A stretch of 64,000 bases of DNA from Arcobacteraceae bacterium (GTDB lineage Bacteria; Campylobacterota; Campylobacteria; Campylobacterales; Arcobacteraceae): the NCBI GenBank assembly GCA_023229945.1, contig JALNYH010000001.1, positions 124,001 to 188,000 on the forward strand. The letters are read 5' to 3'. Positions 8,281 through 17,743 of the stretch are shown piece by piece. Below the pieces are notes generated by a model. The model saw nothing but the letters and a program-made list of their open reading frames with translations, had not been told where the DNA came from and did no database searches. Position 1 is the stretch's first letter; the number at the start of each line of letters is the position of its first letter. The translations under genes and the position numbers were made by a program.

Positions 8281-8851
8281 ATTTTTTGAAAGATTTTTGT
8301 AATATATAGATTATACCTATTTGTATAACTAATAAAAAAAAGTGTATGTTATAAACATGCTCTTGATTTGATGTGATATCTAAATACTCCAATCCTTTAT
8401 AAAAAACATAAGCAAAAAACATCCCCGCTAAATACCCCTTTTGCTTGGCAACATCTAAAAAGCTCAAAATCTTAGCACGACTTAAAAAAACAGTTTCAGC
8501 TCTGATAAGGTATCCACCAAACACAAAGGTAAACTGGTAACCAATATATACCAAAAGAGCTGTTGTGTAATTATACGGAAATAATAAAAAGTAAATAACA
8601 GCAAAAAGCATGACAGCCTCAACCGCCATAGAGATTTTATAAAAGTACTCAATATTTATGATTTTGGTATATAGCTTGGCAACCACCAAAAGCCCTATAG
8701 CAAGAGCTATCCCACCTATTGAAAAAACAGACGGATTTAGCTCACCATATATAGTAAAAACAGTCCCCATAGCAATACCCCCAAAAAAGGAGTTTAGAAG
8801 CTTGTAGCTAATAAACTCTCTTTTTTGTATGGTTAGTTTAGAATTTTGCAT
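8273..8851 (-). CDS. Six-helix membrane protein coupled to TonB receptor
   Basis: The product is 192 residues with about six hydrophobic helices and positively charged ends, so it is an inner membrane protein. It overlaps the 3' end of the TonB-dependent receptor gene by 14 bases and is surely co-expressed with it. It is too short for a full 12-helix transporter and looks like a half-size permease or an MFS-related fragment. A role in moving the receptor's substrate across the inner membrane is an inference from position only. Confidence 0.6.
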   Translation of the reverse strand: MQNSKLTIQKREFISYKLLNSFFGGIAMGTVFTIYGELNPSVFSIGGIALAIGLLVVAKLYTKIINIEYFYKISMAVEAVMLFAVIYFLLFPYNYTTALLVYIGYQFTFVFGGYLIRAETVFLSRAKILSFLDVAKQKGYLAGMFFAYVFYKGLEYLDITSNQEHVYNIHFFLLVIQIGIIYILQKSFKKSI

Positions 8852-10649
8852 TTAGTCCTACTTTGTAAACTCTGCCATAAGTTGCATAACCAGCAGTTTC
8901 TTGATATCTTCTATCTGTAATATTATCAATTTTTAGATAAGTTTTAAGATTTTTGGTGATATCATAGTTTACGACAGTATCAATTAGTGTATATTTTCCT
9001 GTTTGCTCTGATATGTTATGTGTTCCCCATGTATATTCAACTCTTTTACCAATATGTTTTGCATTGATACCAAGATGTAAAGAACTTATCCCATAATAAT
9101 CAAGTGAAGCACCGAGTACATATTTTGGTCTTTTTGCTAACTGGTAGCCATCTTTATCTTTGGCATCATATTTGATATAGTTTGTACCAAAAAGTAAATT
9201 TTCATAAATCTCACTATTAAATGATACTTCATAACCTTTTATTCTTGATGTACCATTTTCATTATAGTATGACCATAGTGTACTTGAATATAAGATTTCA
9301 TTGGTGATTTTATTTGTAAAGTAAGTTAATTTAAGGTTTTTGTATTCCATTGAGATATCTTTACTTTTTACCTCAGATGGTTTGAGATTAATATTGCCAC
9401 TAAACCCATCATATAGCTCATATAGTGCAGGAGCTTTATACGCTGTGCCATAATTCGCACTTAAATTTACATCATCATTGATAAAATATTTTGCTCCTAT
9501 TTTACCTGTTGTTTTATTTTGAAATTTATCAAACCTATCATTTCTCAAAGATTCGCTTAGTATTAGATTACCAAATTGATTAGAATTTGTTACAAATAAT
9601 CCTTTGTTTTCTATTGTATTGTCGTTGATTTTATCTTTGGAAATTTGTTTGTCCGCTCCAATTAATACAAAACTATCTTGAAGATAATTGATTTTGCTAT
9701 TTAAAATATATTTATCAATTGTTCCTTCAAATTCTGGAGTCCAAAACATAGGTGCGGTTGGGTCTTCTTTTTTGAATTTTGTTTTTTCATATTTGGCAGT
9801 TATGTCATATTTATCTGTATTAAAGATATAATTTATCCCATATAATCTATTTTTTTGTGTTAGCTCATCTTGATTATCATCAGGATTATTTCTATCAAAC
9901 TCTGTTTTTGCATCAATATCTGTGATATTAAATCCTATTTGGTTGTTGTCATTTATATCATAACCAATTTTTGCATTGATAGTTTTATTTTTGTATCCAT
10001 CATCTTCATAGTTTTTTGGATTTATATTGTATGGAGTTCTCGCAGATATACCATCAGTTGAAGTATAGTTTGCTCCTAAATAGTAGCTAAATTTATCTAC
10101 TTTTTGTGAAATAGAAAATTGATAGTTTTTTGTATTGTTTGAACCAAATTCTATATTGGCATTTGTGTGTAATTCTTGTGAAGCTTTTTTTGTGATGATA
10201 TTTATCACACCAGCAACTGCATTTGCACCCCATATCCCACTTTGAGCCCCTTTGATTATCTCAATTCTTTCTATATCACTTATCATTAGGTGTTCTAAAT
10301 TTGCTTGTCCTTCTGTTGTGGTTGGGTCATTGTAGCTTATTCCATCTATTAAAACCAAAGTATTCCCACTGCTAAATCCTCTCAAGAAAAGTGAGCTTTG
10401 TTGCCCTATGCCACCACTTTGAGTAGTTGAGATACCTCTAGATTTAAGTGCATCAAGAACAGTTTTGATATGTTTTTCTTCAAGTTCTTCACCCGTGATA
10501 ATTTCTACATTACTTGTAACATCTTTGATTGATTGGTTTGATTTGGTTGCACTTACGACTTCTATAGTCCCTATGTTTTGTGTATTTGCTTGTGAATATG
10601 TTGCTATTATCAAGCTTGCAACTAAGCTTATTGAGATTTTTTGTGTCAT
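8838..10649 (-). CDS. TonB-dependent outer membrane receptor
   Basis: The product is 603 residues. A signal peptide (residues 1 to about 21) is followed by a TonB-box-like IGTIEVVSA, the plug domain with LFLRGFSSGNTLVLIDG and IERIEIIKGAQSG, the INIITKK plug end, and a beta barrel finishing in an aromatic (GLNAKF). The size and plug resemble BtuB- and colicin/siderophore-type receptors, but the substrate cannot be read from sequence. I saw no cobalamin riboswitch or clear Fur box upstream. It is followed by an overlapping small membrane protein gene and preceded by a small ORF with a strong ribosome site. Confidence 0.9.
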   Translation of the reverse strand: MTQKISISLVASLIIATYSQANTQNIGTIEVVSATKSNQSIKDVTSNVEIITGEELEEKHIKTVLDALKSRGISTTQSGGIGQQSSLFLRGFSSGNTLVLIDGISYNDPTTTEGQANLEHLMISDIERIEIIKGAQSGIWGANAVAGVINIITKKASQELHTNANIEFGSNNTKNYQFSISQKVDKFSYYLGANYTSTDGISARTPYNINPKNYEDDGYKNKTINAKIGYDINDNNQIGFNITDIDAKTEFDRNNPDDNQDELTQKNRLYGINYIFNTDKYDITAKYEKTKFKKEDPTAPMFWTPEFEGTIDKYILNSKINYLQDSFVLIGADKQISKDKINDNTIENKGLFVTNSNQFGNLILSESLRNDRFDKFQNKTTGKIGAKYFINDDVNLSANYGTAYKAPALYELYDGFSGNINLKPSEVKSKDISMEYKNLKLTYFTNKITNEILYSSTLWSYYNENGTSRIKGYEVSFNSEIYENLLFGTNYIKYDAKDKDGYQLAKRPKYVLGASLDYYGISSLHLGINAKHIGKRVEYTWGTHNISEQTGKYTLIDTVVNYDITKNLKTYLKIDNITDRRYQETAGYATYGRVYKVGLNAKF

Positions 10650-10665
10650 TTATTTATCCTTATTT

Positions 10666-10845
10666 TTATTTTTGTATTTTTGTTTGATTTTTTACGGCGT
10701 TTTTGAGTCTGAGTTCTGTTTTGGTAACCAGTGGCATTACAATTTGTTGTAATTGTTTGAAACATGAATTTAATTGCATCAGTTTTGCATTTACACTATT
10801 TGCTAGCATTCCAAAGAAACTAAAGTATTTTTTAGCGTGTAACAT
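10666..10845 (-). CDS. Small ORF upstream of TonB receptor
   Basis: An ATG at 10845 follows a near-perfect AAGGAGGAAA ribosome site, giving a 59-residue product starting MLHAKKYFSFF. It is basic and amphipathic, with one cysteine and a Lys/Gln-rich tail. It lies 16 bases upstream of the TonB receptor start on the same strand. A longer frame from 10899 exists but uses an ATG without a comparable ribosome site. No family is recognised. It might be a leader peptide or a small protein acting with the receptor. Confidence 0.5.
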   Translation of the reverse strand: MLHAKKYFSFFGMLANSVNAKLMQLNSCFKQLQQIVMPLVTKTELRLKNAVKNQTKIQK

Positions 10846-10946
10846 CTTTTCCTCCTTTTTAAAGTTTGTAATAAGGATACGATTATATCCACTTTTCATT
10901 TAAGATATTTTGTTATAATAGTAAAAACAAGATACAAGGAATATGG

Positions 10947-11249
10947 ATGAATATTTTATTACCACTTGATAGCGATATAGAAGATGAAGCAAAACTTACA
11001 ACTTTAAATGATGCTCAGTTTTGGGGGCATATGGTGATGGCTGAGGGAAGGATGCAAAGCCTAAACATCTACAAAAGCCAAAATGAGATAACAGATATGA
11101 TAGATTGTGTCATAGTCCAAAACGAAAAAGAATATGTATGGCCATATATGGAGCAAGGCATCGCCGTTTTGATAGCCCCAACTCAGCGATATATAGAAGA
11201 TATAGTAGAAGCTTATATCTTCAAAGAGCTTTATGATATGAGTATATAA
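10947..11249 (+). CDS. Conserved-looking small protein
   Basis: The product is 100 residues with a compact alpha/beta pattern: a start strand MNILLPLDSDI, a hydrophobic core strand (DMIDCVIVQ) and a helix near the C-terminus. The opening MNILLPLD and the fold pattern are faintly like the NifX/NifB-C cofactor-binding family, but no cofactor residues can be assigned, so I leave it unnamed. AAGGAATATGG provides a ribosome site. It is transcribed convergently with the diguanylate cyclase at 11267. Confidence 0.6.
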   Translation: MNILLPLDSDIEDEAKLTTLNDAQFWGHMVMAEGRMQSLNIYKSQNEITDMIDCVIVQNEKEYVWPYMEQGIAVLIAPTQRYIEDIVEAYIFKELYDMSI

Positions 11250-11266
11250 GCTTACGACTTATAATC

Positions 11267-13870
11267 TCATATAGCCATAATAACCCTATCTCGTCCATTG
11301 CCTTTGGCTTGATACAAAGCTCTGTCAGCAGCTTTTAGCATTTCATCTAGTTCTTCACCATGTACTGGTATTGAGGCTACACCCATAGAAATAGTGACTG
11401 AAAGCGTTGCATTGTGGTATGGAATGCGTACATGTTCTCGCACCCCTTTACAGAGTTTTTCAGCCAAATCCATAGCATCATTTGCTGAACAATTAGGTAA
11501 TAATATGACAAACTCCTCTCCTCCATATCGGCATACTATATCACTTGTTCTACAATGTTTTTTGAAGTAGAATGATATTTCTTGTAGTACTAAATCTCCG
11601 GCATCATGACCATAAGTATCATTAAAATTTTTGAAATGGTCAACATCAAGTATAATCATAGAAAATGAAGTAGCGTTGCGTTTGACGCGTAAAAGCTCTT
11701 TTCGTCCGAATTCTTCCATAAAGCGTCTATTATAAAGTCCTGTAAGGGGGTCTGTCATAGACTGATTTCGTAATTTTTCCTGAAGTTTTAGATTTGCAAG
11801 AGACAGTCCGAGATGGTCGGTAAAAGTTGTAGCTATAGCTTTTAAGTTTTGTTCTATACATACTATATCACTACTTATGCAAGGCTGTACTATATGTAAC
11901 AACCCTAGAACTTCACCTTGGGCGATAATAGGTAAACACAAATATGCAAGGTTTTCTTTTCTTTGAATATGCTCACACGGGAGTTGATTGCTATCCTTAC
12001 AAATACTATAAATTTTTCCTTGTCTCAATGCCCAACATTCATCACGATTAAATTGCATTTCTATGTCATCCGTATTCCCCCAAGAAACTACGCTTTTGAG
12101 TGTGTTTGTATCTGCAAATAAAAAGAGTGCACCGTTTTGCTTTGGAAAGAATAGACCTACATATTGATTAATTATAAGGAACGATTCATCGACACTTTGG
12201 CACACTTGAAGCATTTCTCCCATTTCCCGTAATAATGACTCATGAGTGTTTCTTTGCTCAAGTATATTAATATAGTCAGATAACTGTGAAGTTCTTTCTT
12301 CTACCCTTTGTTCCAATTCTTCTTTTATGCGATTTTGTGCATCTTCTGCTTTTTTCTTTTCTGTTATATCGCTACAAAATACATCAATAGTAGTTAAATC
12401 ACCATTACTATCCGAGTAAGCACGGGCATTTAGAGATATCCAAATACTACTACCATCGCGTCTTTTGTACATCGTTTCAAATCCGTTGATAGTTCCCGTT
12501 CGTTTTAATTCTGCAATCAAACGATTTTGTTCAGATAATTCTATATAAGCTTTAGCTCCAAAGTCTGATACTTCCCTTATTAAATTTTTTCTTCCATCAT
12601 AGCCCAACATTTTAGCCATAGATGGATTTACGCTTATAAATTTACCATCAGCATTGATTGTAAAAACTCCCTCTACGGCATTTTCAAAAAGTAGTCTAAA
12701 TCTCTCTTCAGATGCTTGAAGACTACGGCTCGATTCTGAAAGCTTACTCATAAATTCATTGTAATAATCTGCTAGTTTCCCCATTTCATCTTGATTTTTG
12801 GTATGTATTCTACTAGAATAATCTCCGCGTGCTCCCAATGAAAACCCTTGTATAATCTCTTGAATAGGTTTATTTATAGAGTTACTAATAATTAAAGTAA
12901 TAGGTACAATAAGTAAAATGACCAATGTAAGAGTTATTAATGAAGCGTAGCCTATCGTTACAAGAGGACCATTAAATTCTTCTAAGTAGCTTGAAGATGC
13001 TACAATCCAGTCAAATTCGGGAATATAATTAAATATTACTAGCTTGTCTCGTAAGTAGTTTTCTCCAGGGTTTTGCCACGGATAGATTATTTTACCACTT
13101 TTTTGAGCACACATTTCTTTGACAAACTCTCGTCCGTTTGAATCTTTAGAATCATATATATTATGCCCTTGTAATTTAGGATGGATAATCAAATTTCCTT
13201 TACTATCCATCACATATGGATAACCTGTCTTACCAAAAGATACAGCCAAAATATCATCTCTAAAATCACTCACTCTAAATAAATTTTTGAACTCCTCACG
13301 ATATGATGATACGGATATTATCCAATCCCAAGGACCAAAATATGTCATATATAGTGCTTTTAGGCGGGGCAATTCTTCTCCTGGATTTGCCCATTCATAC
13401 TCAATATATCCTTCTCTAGTTAGAGTTTGTTGATGTATAAAATCATATTTGGCCAAATCCGCACCGTTTATTTTTGGATGTACTTTTAATACACCTTGAC
13501 TATTAACACAGTATATATATCCAGTCTTGCCTATGACCTGAGTTAATAAAACTTCACTTGCTTTTTTTTGTGCTTCGTCTTCACTCATTTTTCCTAATTT
13601 ATACTCATTATAGTAGTATTGTACAATATCTCTATTCTTCTCGGCAACTGCGCGTAAGTGGTTTTTGATTGAGGCATCTGACGCACTTTTGACCATATTC
13701 ATAATAATATTTGTACTATTCATCAATTCTTGCTCGGTATTATTTTCTATAGTTTTATGCGTAACCATAAAAATGATTAGATTACCCAACACTACTGACA
13801 CAAGAAAAGTAAGTAGGTAGCCCATAAGCATTTTGGTACGAATTGATAGTTTAGACAAATAAGTATTCAT
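11267..13870 (-). CDS. Dual-Cache HAMP-PAS-GAF diguanylate cyclase
   Basis: The product is 867 residues. After a first membrane segment (about 12-35) come two successive Cache-type repeats in the periplasm, each with a KTGYxY motif, a second membrane segment near residue 310, HAMP, PAS, a coiled coil, GAF and a C-terminal GGDEF domain. The catalytic site is RYGGEEF and an RxxD inhibitory site (RTSD) lies five residues before it, so product feedback is expected. It makes c-di-GMP in response to a periplasmic ligand that I cannot name. The Cache repeats suggest a small molecule such as an organic acid. Confidence 0.92.
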   Translation of the reverse strand: MNTYLSKLSIRTKMLMGYLLTFLVSVVLGNLIIFMVTHKTIENNTEQELMNSTNIIMNMVKSASDASIKNHLRAVAEKNRDIVQYYYNEYKLGKMSEDEAQKKASEVLLTQVIGKTGYIYCVNSQGVLKVHPKINGADLAKYDFIHQQTLTREGYIEYEWANPGEELPRLKALYMTYFGPWDWIISVSSYREEFKNLFRVSDFRDDILAVSFGKTGYPYVMDSKGNLIIHPKLQGHNIYDSKDSNGREFVKEMCAQKSGKIIYPWQNPGENYLRDKLVIFNYIPEFDWIVASSSYLEEFNGPLVTIGYASLITLTLVILLIVPITLIISNSINKPIQEIIQGFSLGARGDYSSRIHTKNQDEMGKLADYYNEFMSKLSESSRSLQASEERFRLLFENAVEGVFTINADGKFISVNPSMAKMLGYDGRKNLIREVSDFGAKAYIELSEQNRLIAELKRTGTINGFETMYKRRDGSSIWISLNARAYSDSNGDLTTIDVFCSDITEKKKAEDAQNRIKEELEQRVEERTSQLSDYINILEQRNTHESLLREMGEMLQVCQSVDESFLIINQYVGLFFPKQNGALFLFADTNTLKSVVSWGNTDDIEMQFNRDECWALRQGKIYSICKDSNQLPCEHIQRKENLAYLCLPIIAQGEVLGLLHIVQPCISSDIVCIEQNLKAIATTFTDHLGLSLANLKLQEKLRNQSMTDPLTGLYNRRFMEEFGRKELLRVKRNATSFSMIILDVDHFKNFNDTYGHDAGDLVLQEISFYFKKHCRTSDIVCRYGGEEFVILLPNCSANDAMDLAEKLCKGVREHVRIPYHNATLSVTISMGVASIPVHGEELDEMLKAADRALYQAKGNGRDRVIMAI

Positions 13871-14194
13871 TTTATTTTCCCTTCTATGATTTTAATTCAT
13901 CATTGTATAATATATAAGCTTATTCCAAGATATATAGTATTTTAAAAATTATTAAAGTTGTTTTCAAATAAAAGATAGAGTTTTATATATGAGAAAGAAA
14001 TAGCAACCCATATATAAATCAGTAGTATCATAAAAAAGGAAGTGGGACTTTAGTCCCGCACACAAATGCGAGGCTAAAGCCTCACTTCCAAAAAGATGAC
14101 AATAATTTACAAGTACTGAGAAATATAATAAAAACAAAACTATCCCAAAGTCTTTATATACTAAACTGCCACATAATATAAAAGGCAAAATTAC
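13871..14194. other. Intergenic stretch with a palindromic element
   Basis: This divergent intergenic region separates the cyclase start from the methyltransferase start. It contains the two-hairpin palindrome at 14038-14089 and otherwise AT-rich DNA that must carry both promoters. I see no gene. A minus-strand frame across 13964-14188 reads through the palindrome and is considered spurious. Confidence 0.55.
14038..14089. repeat. Two-hairpin palindromic element, second family
   Basis: The 52 bases begin GGAAGTG and end CACTTCC, which pair. Inside are hairpin GGGACTTTAGTCCC, a middle CGCACACAAATGCG that also folds, and hairpin GAGGCTAAAGCCTC. The architecture (paired ends and two inner palindromes) parallels the elements at 3179, 17659 and 27098, but the constant sequences differ, so I treat it as a separate family. 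It resembles REP or RAYT-associated palindromes. Confidence 0.65.
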
Positions 14195-15271
14195 ATGAAT
14201 AAAGATTTAGTACCTATACAAGCAGATAGACCAGCGATTATAACTACACAGATTGACGCTATAAGCTACTATCGCAAAATGGATACAAAGGCTACTGTTG
14301 AGGAAATGGTTGGTGGTAAGTATGTGATAGTTGAAGAGTATTATAGCAATGGTTTGGAAGTTTTATCTGAACTCAAAAGAAACCTTTTGCGTAAATTTAC
14401 AGACAAAAGTTTTCAAGGTCAGCGTGATTATCGTAGTGCATTTAGAGAAGCTTCTCATAGGTTATTATTAAAAGTAAAAGACAATAAACTTCTTGTGAAA
14501 AAATCTCCTGATATTGGCTGGCTTGCATTATTGTATCCTGAGATTTCAGAATTTTATGTATCTTTTCCTGAGGTGCAAGGGATGAATAGCTCATGGCAGT
14601 GGTATCAAAAAGGGATTGAAGTGAAGACTTTAGATATTACTCTTCATCCTTTTTATGGCACATACTTTCCAACACGCTTTGATCACCTAAAACTATTTGA
14701 CAAATGGCTCAAAAAATATGAAGGTTCAAAACATCAAGCAATAGAGATAGGTGTAGGAAGTGGTATTTTGTCGTTTCAATTAATCCAAAATGGTTTTGAA
14801 AATATTTTTGCAACTGATACAAACAAAAATGCAATTATTGGTGTCGCTCAAGAAATCAAAAGATTGGGCTATGAAAATAAAATAATACTAAATCACGGTG
14901 ATTTGTTTGAAAACTGTGATGTAAAAGCTGATGTGATAGTTTTTAACCCTCCGTGGTTACTAGCCAAACACAAATTGGAAGAGGGTATCGATAAAGCTAT
15001 TTATTATGAAGAAGATTTATTCCCAAGATTTTTCACCCAAGCACAACAACACCTCACCCCCAATGGCAAAATAGTCCTAATATTTTCAAATCTAGCTCAA
15101 GTAGTAGACGAAGAAAGTCCCCATCCAATAATAGAAGAACTAAGAAACAACAATCGCTTTAGAAAAGAGCTACACCTAAGAAGAGAAGTCCGAGCCTCAT
15201 CCAAAAAAACACAACGGACAGATTCAAGAGAAAATGAAAAAGTTGAGTTATGGGTTTTAGGACTTAAATAG
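14195..15271 (+). CDS. Class I SAM-dependent methyltransferase, NPPW type
   Basis: The product is 358 residues. The C-terminal half is a Rossmann methyltransferase with motif I AIEIGVGSGILSF, an acidic motif II (ATDTN) and the catalytic motif IV NPPW (VIVFNPPW), as in enzymes that methylate amide or exocyclic amino groups such as PrmC and RsmC. The N-terminal 170 residues are unlike those enzymes and may recognise substrate. The C-terminus is strongly basic (SSKKTQRTDSRENEK), fitting a nucleic-acid substrate. The target is unknown. It is a single gene between a divergent promoter and a hairpin at 15295. Confidence 0.75.
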   Translation: MNKDLVPIQADRPAIITTQIDAISYYRKMDTKATVEEMVGGKYVIVEEYYSNGLEVLSELKRNLLRKFTDKSFQGQRDYRSAFREASHRLLLKVKDNKLLVKKSPDIGWLALLYPEISEFYVSFPEVQGMNSSWQWYQKGIEVKTLDITLHPFYGTYFPTRFDHLKLFDKWLKKYEGSKHQAIEIGVGSGILSFQLIQNGFENIFATDTNKNAIIGVAQEIKRLGYENKIILNHGDLFENCDVKADVIVFNPPWLLAKHKLEEGIDKAIYYEEDLFPRFFTQAQQHLTPNGKIVLIFSNLAQVVDEESPHPIIEELRNNNRFRKELHLRREVRASSKKTQRTDSRENEKVELWVLGLK

Positions 15272-15294
15272 AAGAGATAAAAATATCGAAGAAT

Positions 15295-15321
15295 AACACT
15301 AGCTTTTAGTAAGCTAGTGTT
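15295..15321. terminator. Hairpin between convergent genes
   Basis: An 11-base perfect stem (AACACTAGCTT and its complement) closes on a TTAGT loop, between the 3' ends of the methyltransferase (15271) and the chemoreceptor (15328). The T-tract is weak on both sides, so termination efficiency is uncertain. Confidence 0.6.
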
Positions 15322-15327
15322 AAATTG

Positions 15328-17364
15328 TTAAAAGCTTTCCCACTCTTCATCTGATGATTTTTTACTAGGAGCTATAGTTTTTATAGGCATAGTAGATTTA
15401 TCTGGACTTGGTTGAGATTTAGCACCTGAAGTTGTTATTTTTGCTGGAGTAACTGTTTTGATTGAGTTTGTATTCCTAGCAACTGAATTTGATGTTGTTG
15501 TCATTTTATTTATAACTTCATCTTTCCCAATAAACTCTTTTTTCATAGCATCTGCGACTATATCTTTTGCTATACTATCTGTTTGAAGTGCTATATCTCT
15601 AGTTTGATTTGCGATTGAAGCATTTTCTTGTGTTTGGCGGTCTAATCCAGTAATAGTATCATTAATTTGAGTTATACCTGCTTCTTGTTCTTTTGAAGCA
15701 TTTGAAATTTCATGAATCATCTCTGTAGTTTTATTAATATTACTTAACAATTCATCATATCCTTTTATCATCTCATTACTGATAGATTTCCCTTGATTTG
15801 CTTTGTTTGTAGCATTTTCAACTATATTTTTTATCTCTTTAGCAGCTTCAGCACTTCTTGAAGCTAGATTTCTAACTTCCGCTGCAACAACAGCAAATCC
15901 TTTTCCCGCTTCTCCAGCAGTTGCAGCTTCAACTGCAGCATTAAGAGATAGAATATTTGTTTGGAATGCTATTTGGTCTATTACTGTGATAGCTTCATTT
16001 ATAAGGCTTACTTGAGATGTTATTTCATCCATAGCAGTAGTAGTATTTTTTGCTAATTCTTGACCCTTTTTAGCTGAAATACTTACTTGATTTGAGTAAG
16101 TTGACATTTGTGAAACATTGTTTGCATTACTTACAACAGTAGAAGTTATTTCTTCCAATGCAGCAGCTGTTTCTTCAAGTGCAGCAGCTGCTTCATTTGA
16201 ACTACGACTTAATATATCTACATTGATAGTCAGATTATCTGAAGCTTTATCCAGAGTTTTACCTACTGTTAAAGACTGTTTTAAAAGATTTGATATATCA
16301 TCAGTCAAGAAGTTTACATTTTTAATCAATTCTGCTATATCACCTTGAGTACTTTTTGGATCAACTTTTGATACAAATTGATATTGAGCAAATTCACGAA
16401 GAACTTTTTGGATATCATCTATATTAGATTTTATTCCACTTGCCATAGAGTTGATAGCATCTCTTAGTTGAAGTAGTTGAGGGTTATTTGGTGTTTCTTT
16501 GATATAAATATCTAAATATCCAGCCTTTGCTCTTTCTACTTCAGAAAGTGAATTCTCAACAGCTTTAGAATCTTTCATAAGACCATTTTGAATATCTTTT
16601 ACATTTGTATTGATTAATTCAGCCATATTACCAAATTCATCTTTTGAATTTATAGTGATAGTTTGGACTAAACTTGTTTTTCTATTTAGGTAATCAAAAA
16701 ATGTAACTAAGCCAATTTGTAGATTATTTAGTGTTGAGATTATAGATTTTACAATCATAACAGCAACGATTAGTGATAAAATGACAATAAAAGTTGAAGC
16801 AATTACTAAATGAAGTAATAAAGAACCTATAGAATCTTCAATATCTGTGATAAATTCTTTATTTTTCTTCATATTTGCTTTTCGCCATTCACCTAATGCA
16901 TCTTTTAATGGTCTCCATATTGTTCTGATATGTATAGTCACAGTATCCTTATCCAAAGATTTAGATTCTGCCAAGGATAATATTTTGTTAATATCATTTT
17001 GATAATCTTCATATAATGGAACTATATTAAATTTAGTTAAACCTTGAGAAAAGTTTTTGTACTCTTCACTTTGAAGCTTTTGAATATCATTATCCATCGC
17101 TTTTACAGCACCTTGTAGATTTTCTAATGTTTTTGCATCATTTGAATCAAGAACCATACCTCTAATAGCTGAAGTGATTTGTAAACCATTCGTTGCTGCA
17201 GAACTAACTGAACTTCTTATGTCATTTAAAGTTTCATATTGTTTATATTTAGAAGCCAATCCTGAGATATTAAACCCCAAATAAAGACTTAATATTATCA
17301 AACCTATCACGAACATACCTGTAAGTGAACCTAATTTTGTTTTAATCCCCATTGAATCCAACAT
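15328..17364 (-). CDS. Methyl-accepting chemotaxis protein with EWESF tail
   Basis: The product is 678 residues. Membrane segments near residues 15-33 and 180-206 flank a helical periplasmic domain, likely a four-helix bundle. A HAMP-like linker and the signalling domain follow, with the conserved hairpin tip (IAFQTNILSLNAAVEAATAG) and GKGFAVVAAEVRNLA. It ends DEEWESF, a C-terminal pentapeptide of the kind that tethers CheR or CheB. A paralogue of the same design lies 379 bases upstream (17744-19732). The ligand is unknown. Confidence 0.93.
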   Translation of the reverse strand: MLDSMGIKTKLGSLTGMFVIGLIILSLYLGFNISGLASKYKQYETLNDIRSSVSSAATNGLQITSAIRGMVLDSNDAKTLENLQGAVKAMDNDIQKLQSEEYKNFSQGLTKFNIVPLYEDYQNDINKILSLAESKSLDKDTVTIHIRTIWRPLKDALGEWRKANMKKNKEFITDIEDSIGSLLLHLVIASTFIVILSLIVAVMIVKSIISTLNNLQIGLVTFFDYLNRKTSLVQTITINSKDEFGNMAELINTNVKDIQNGLMKDSKAVENSLSEVERAKAGYLDIYIKETPNNPQLLQLRDAINSMASGIKSNIDDIQKVLREFAQYQFVSKVDPKSTQGDIAELIKNVNFLTDDISNLLKQSLTVGKTLDKASDNLTINVDILSRSSNEAAAALEETAAALEEITSTVVSNANNVSQMSTYSNQVSISAKKGQELAKNTTTAMDEITSQVSLINEAITVIDQIAFQTNILSLNAAVEAATAGEAGKGFAVVAAEVRNLASRSAEAAKEIKNIVENATNKANQGKSISNEMIKGYDELLSNINKTTEMIHEISNASKEQEAGITQINDTITGLDRQTQENASIANQTRDIALQTDSIAKDIVADAMKKEFIGKDEVINKMTTTSNSVARNTNSIKTVTPAKITTSGAKSQPSPDKSTMPIKTIAPSKKSSDEEWESF

Positions 17365-17743
17365 ATAATACCCCCTTGAATTTTATTATTTCAATCGGGA
17401 TTTTACTGTATAAGTACTTATAAATAATTTAATATATTTCTTATTATAAATTGTAGTTATACATAGAATAATAAATAATCTTAATATCAATGAATATATG
17501 GTATAAATTATAAAAAATAATGTTTTTTAGGGAGTAGAATATATTTAAATCAAACAAGAAGATTTAAAGATTTAATTAGATGTTTAAGGCTAATATTCTA
17601 TAACTTTTTTCATATTTACTTTGTATTTAAGCAAATAAATCTGGCGTTCCCTATTTCGAAACCCCAGATTCATCTGGGCTTGTCTTGGAAGAAACCGGAT
17701 TTTGTGCTAGCACTCTCTGTGAGACATCCGGCGTTCCATAAGT
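17365..17743. other. Intergenic stretch between tandem chemoreceptor genes
   Basis: No gene is seen. The half next to the downstream receptor is AT-rich and should hold its promoter. The half next to the upstream receptor holds a double-hairpin element (17659-17737), immediately preceded by what looks like the right end of another copy (about 17630-17650, ending GGCGTTCC). Confidence 0.6.
17659..17737 (+). repeat. Double-hairpin REP-like element, complete copy
   Basis: The element reads AAACCCC, hairpin 1 (AGAT, TC, ATCT), GGGCTTGTCTT, a GGAAGAA spacer, ACC, a second longer hairpin closed by CGGAT and ATCCG, and the terminal GGCGTTCC. The constant blocks match the copy at 3179-3237 while the stems differ and remain self-complementary. 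The right end falls seven bases past the stop codon of the chemoreceptor gene. A CTGGCGTTCC at 17641-17650 looks like the right end of a further partial copy. Confidence 0.68.

Noticed and set aside
10465..10903. Plus-strand open frames opposite the TonB receptor start
   Set aside because: They lie antisense to the receptor signal/plug and to the small ORF, which has a much better ribosome site.
10650..10946. Cobalamin riboswitch or Fur box before the TonB receptor
   Set aside because: I could not find a B12-box or a convincing 19-base Fur palindrome; the gap is largely filled by the small ORF.
10947..11249. NifX-like cofactor protein
   Set aside because: The similarity is limited to the opening strand and size; no cofactor ligands are visible, so I left it unnamed.
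13964..14188. 74-residue minus-strand open frame
   Set aside because: It crosses the palindromic element at 14038-14089 and overlaps the divergent promoter region, with no convincing ribosome site.
17630..17740. CRISPR-like repeat cluster
   Set aside because: The repeats are palindromic elements with differing stems and irregular spacing, with no spacers or cas genes.
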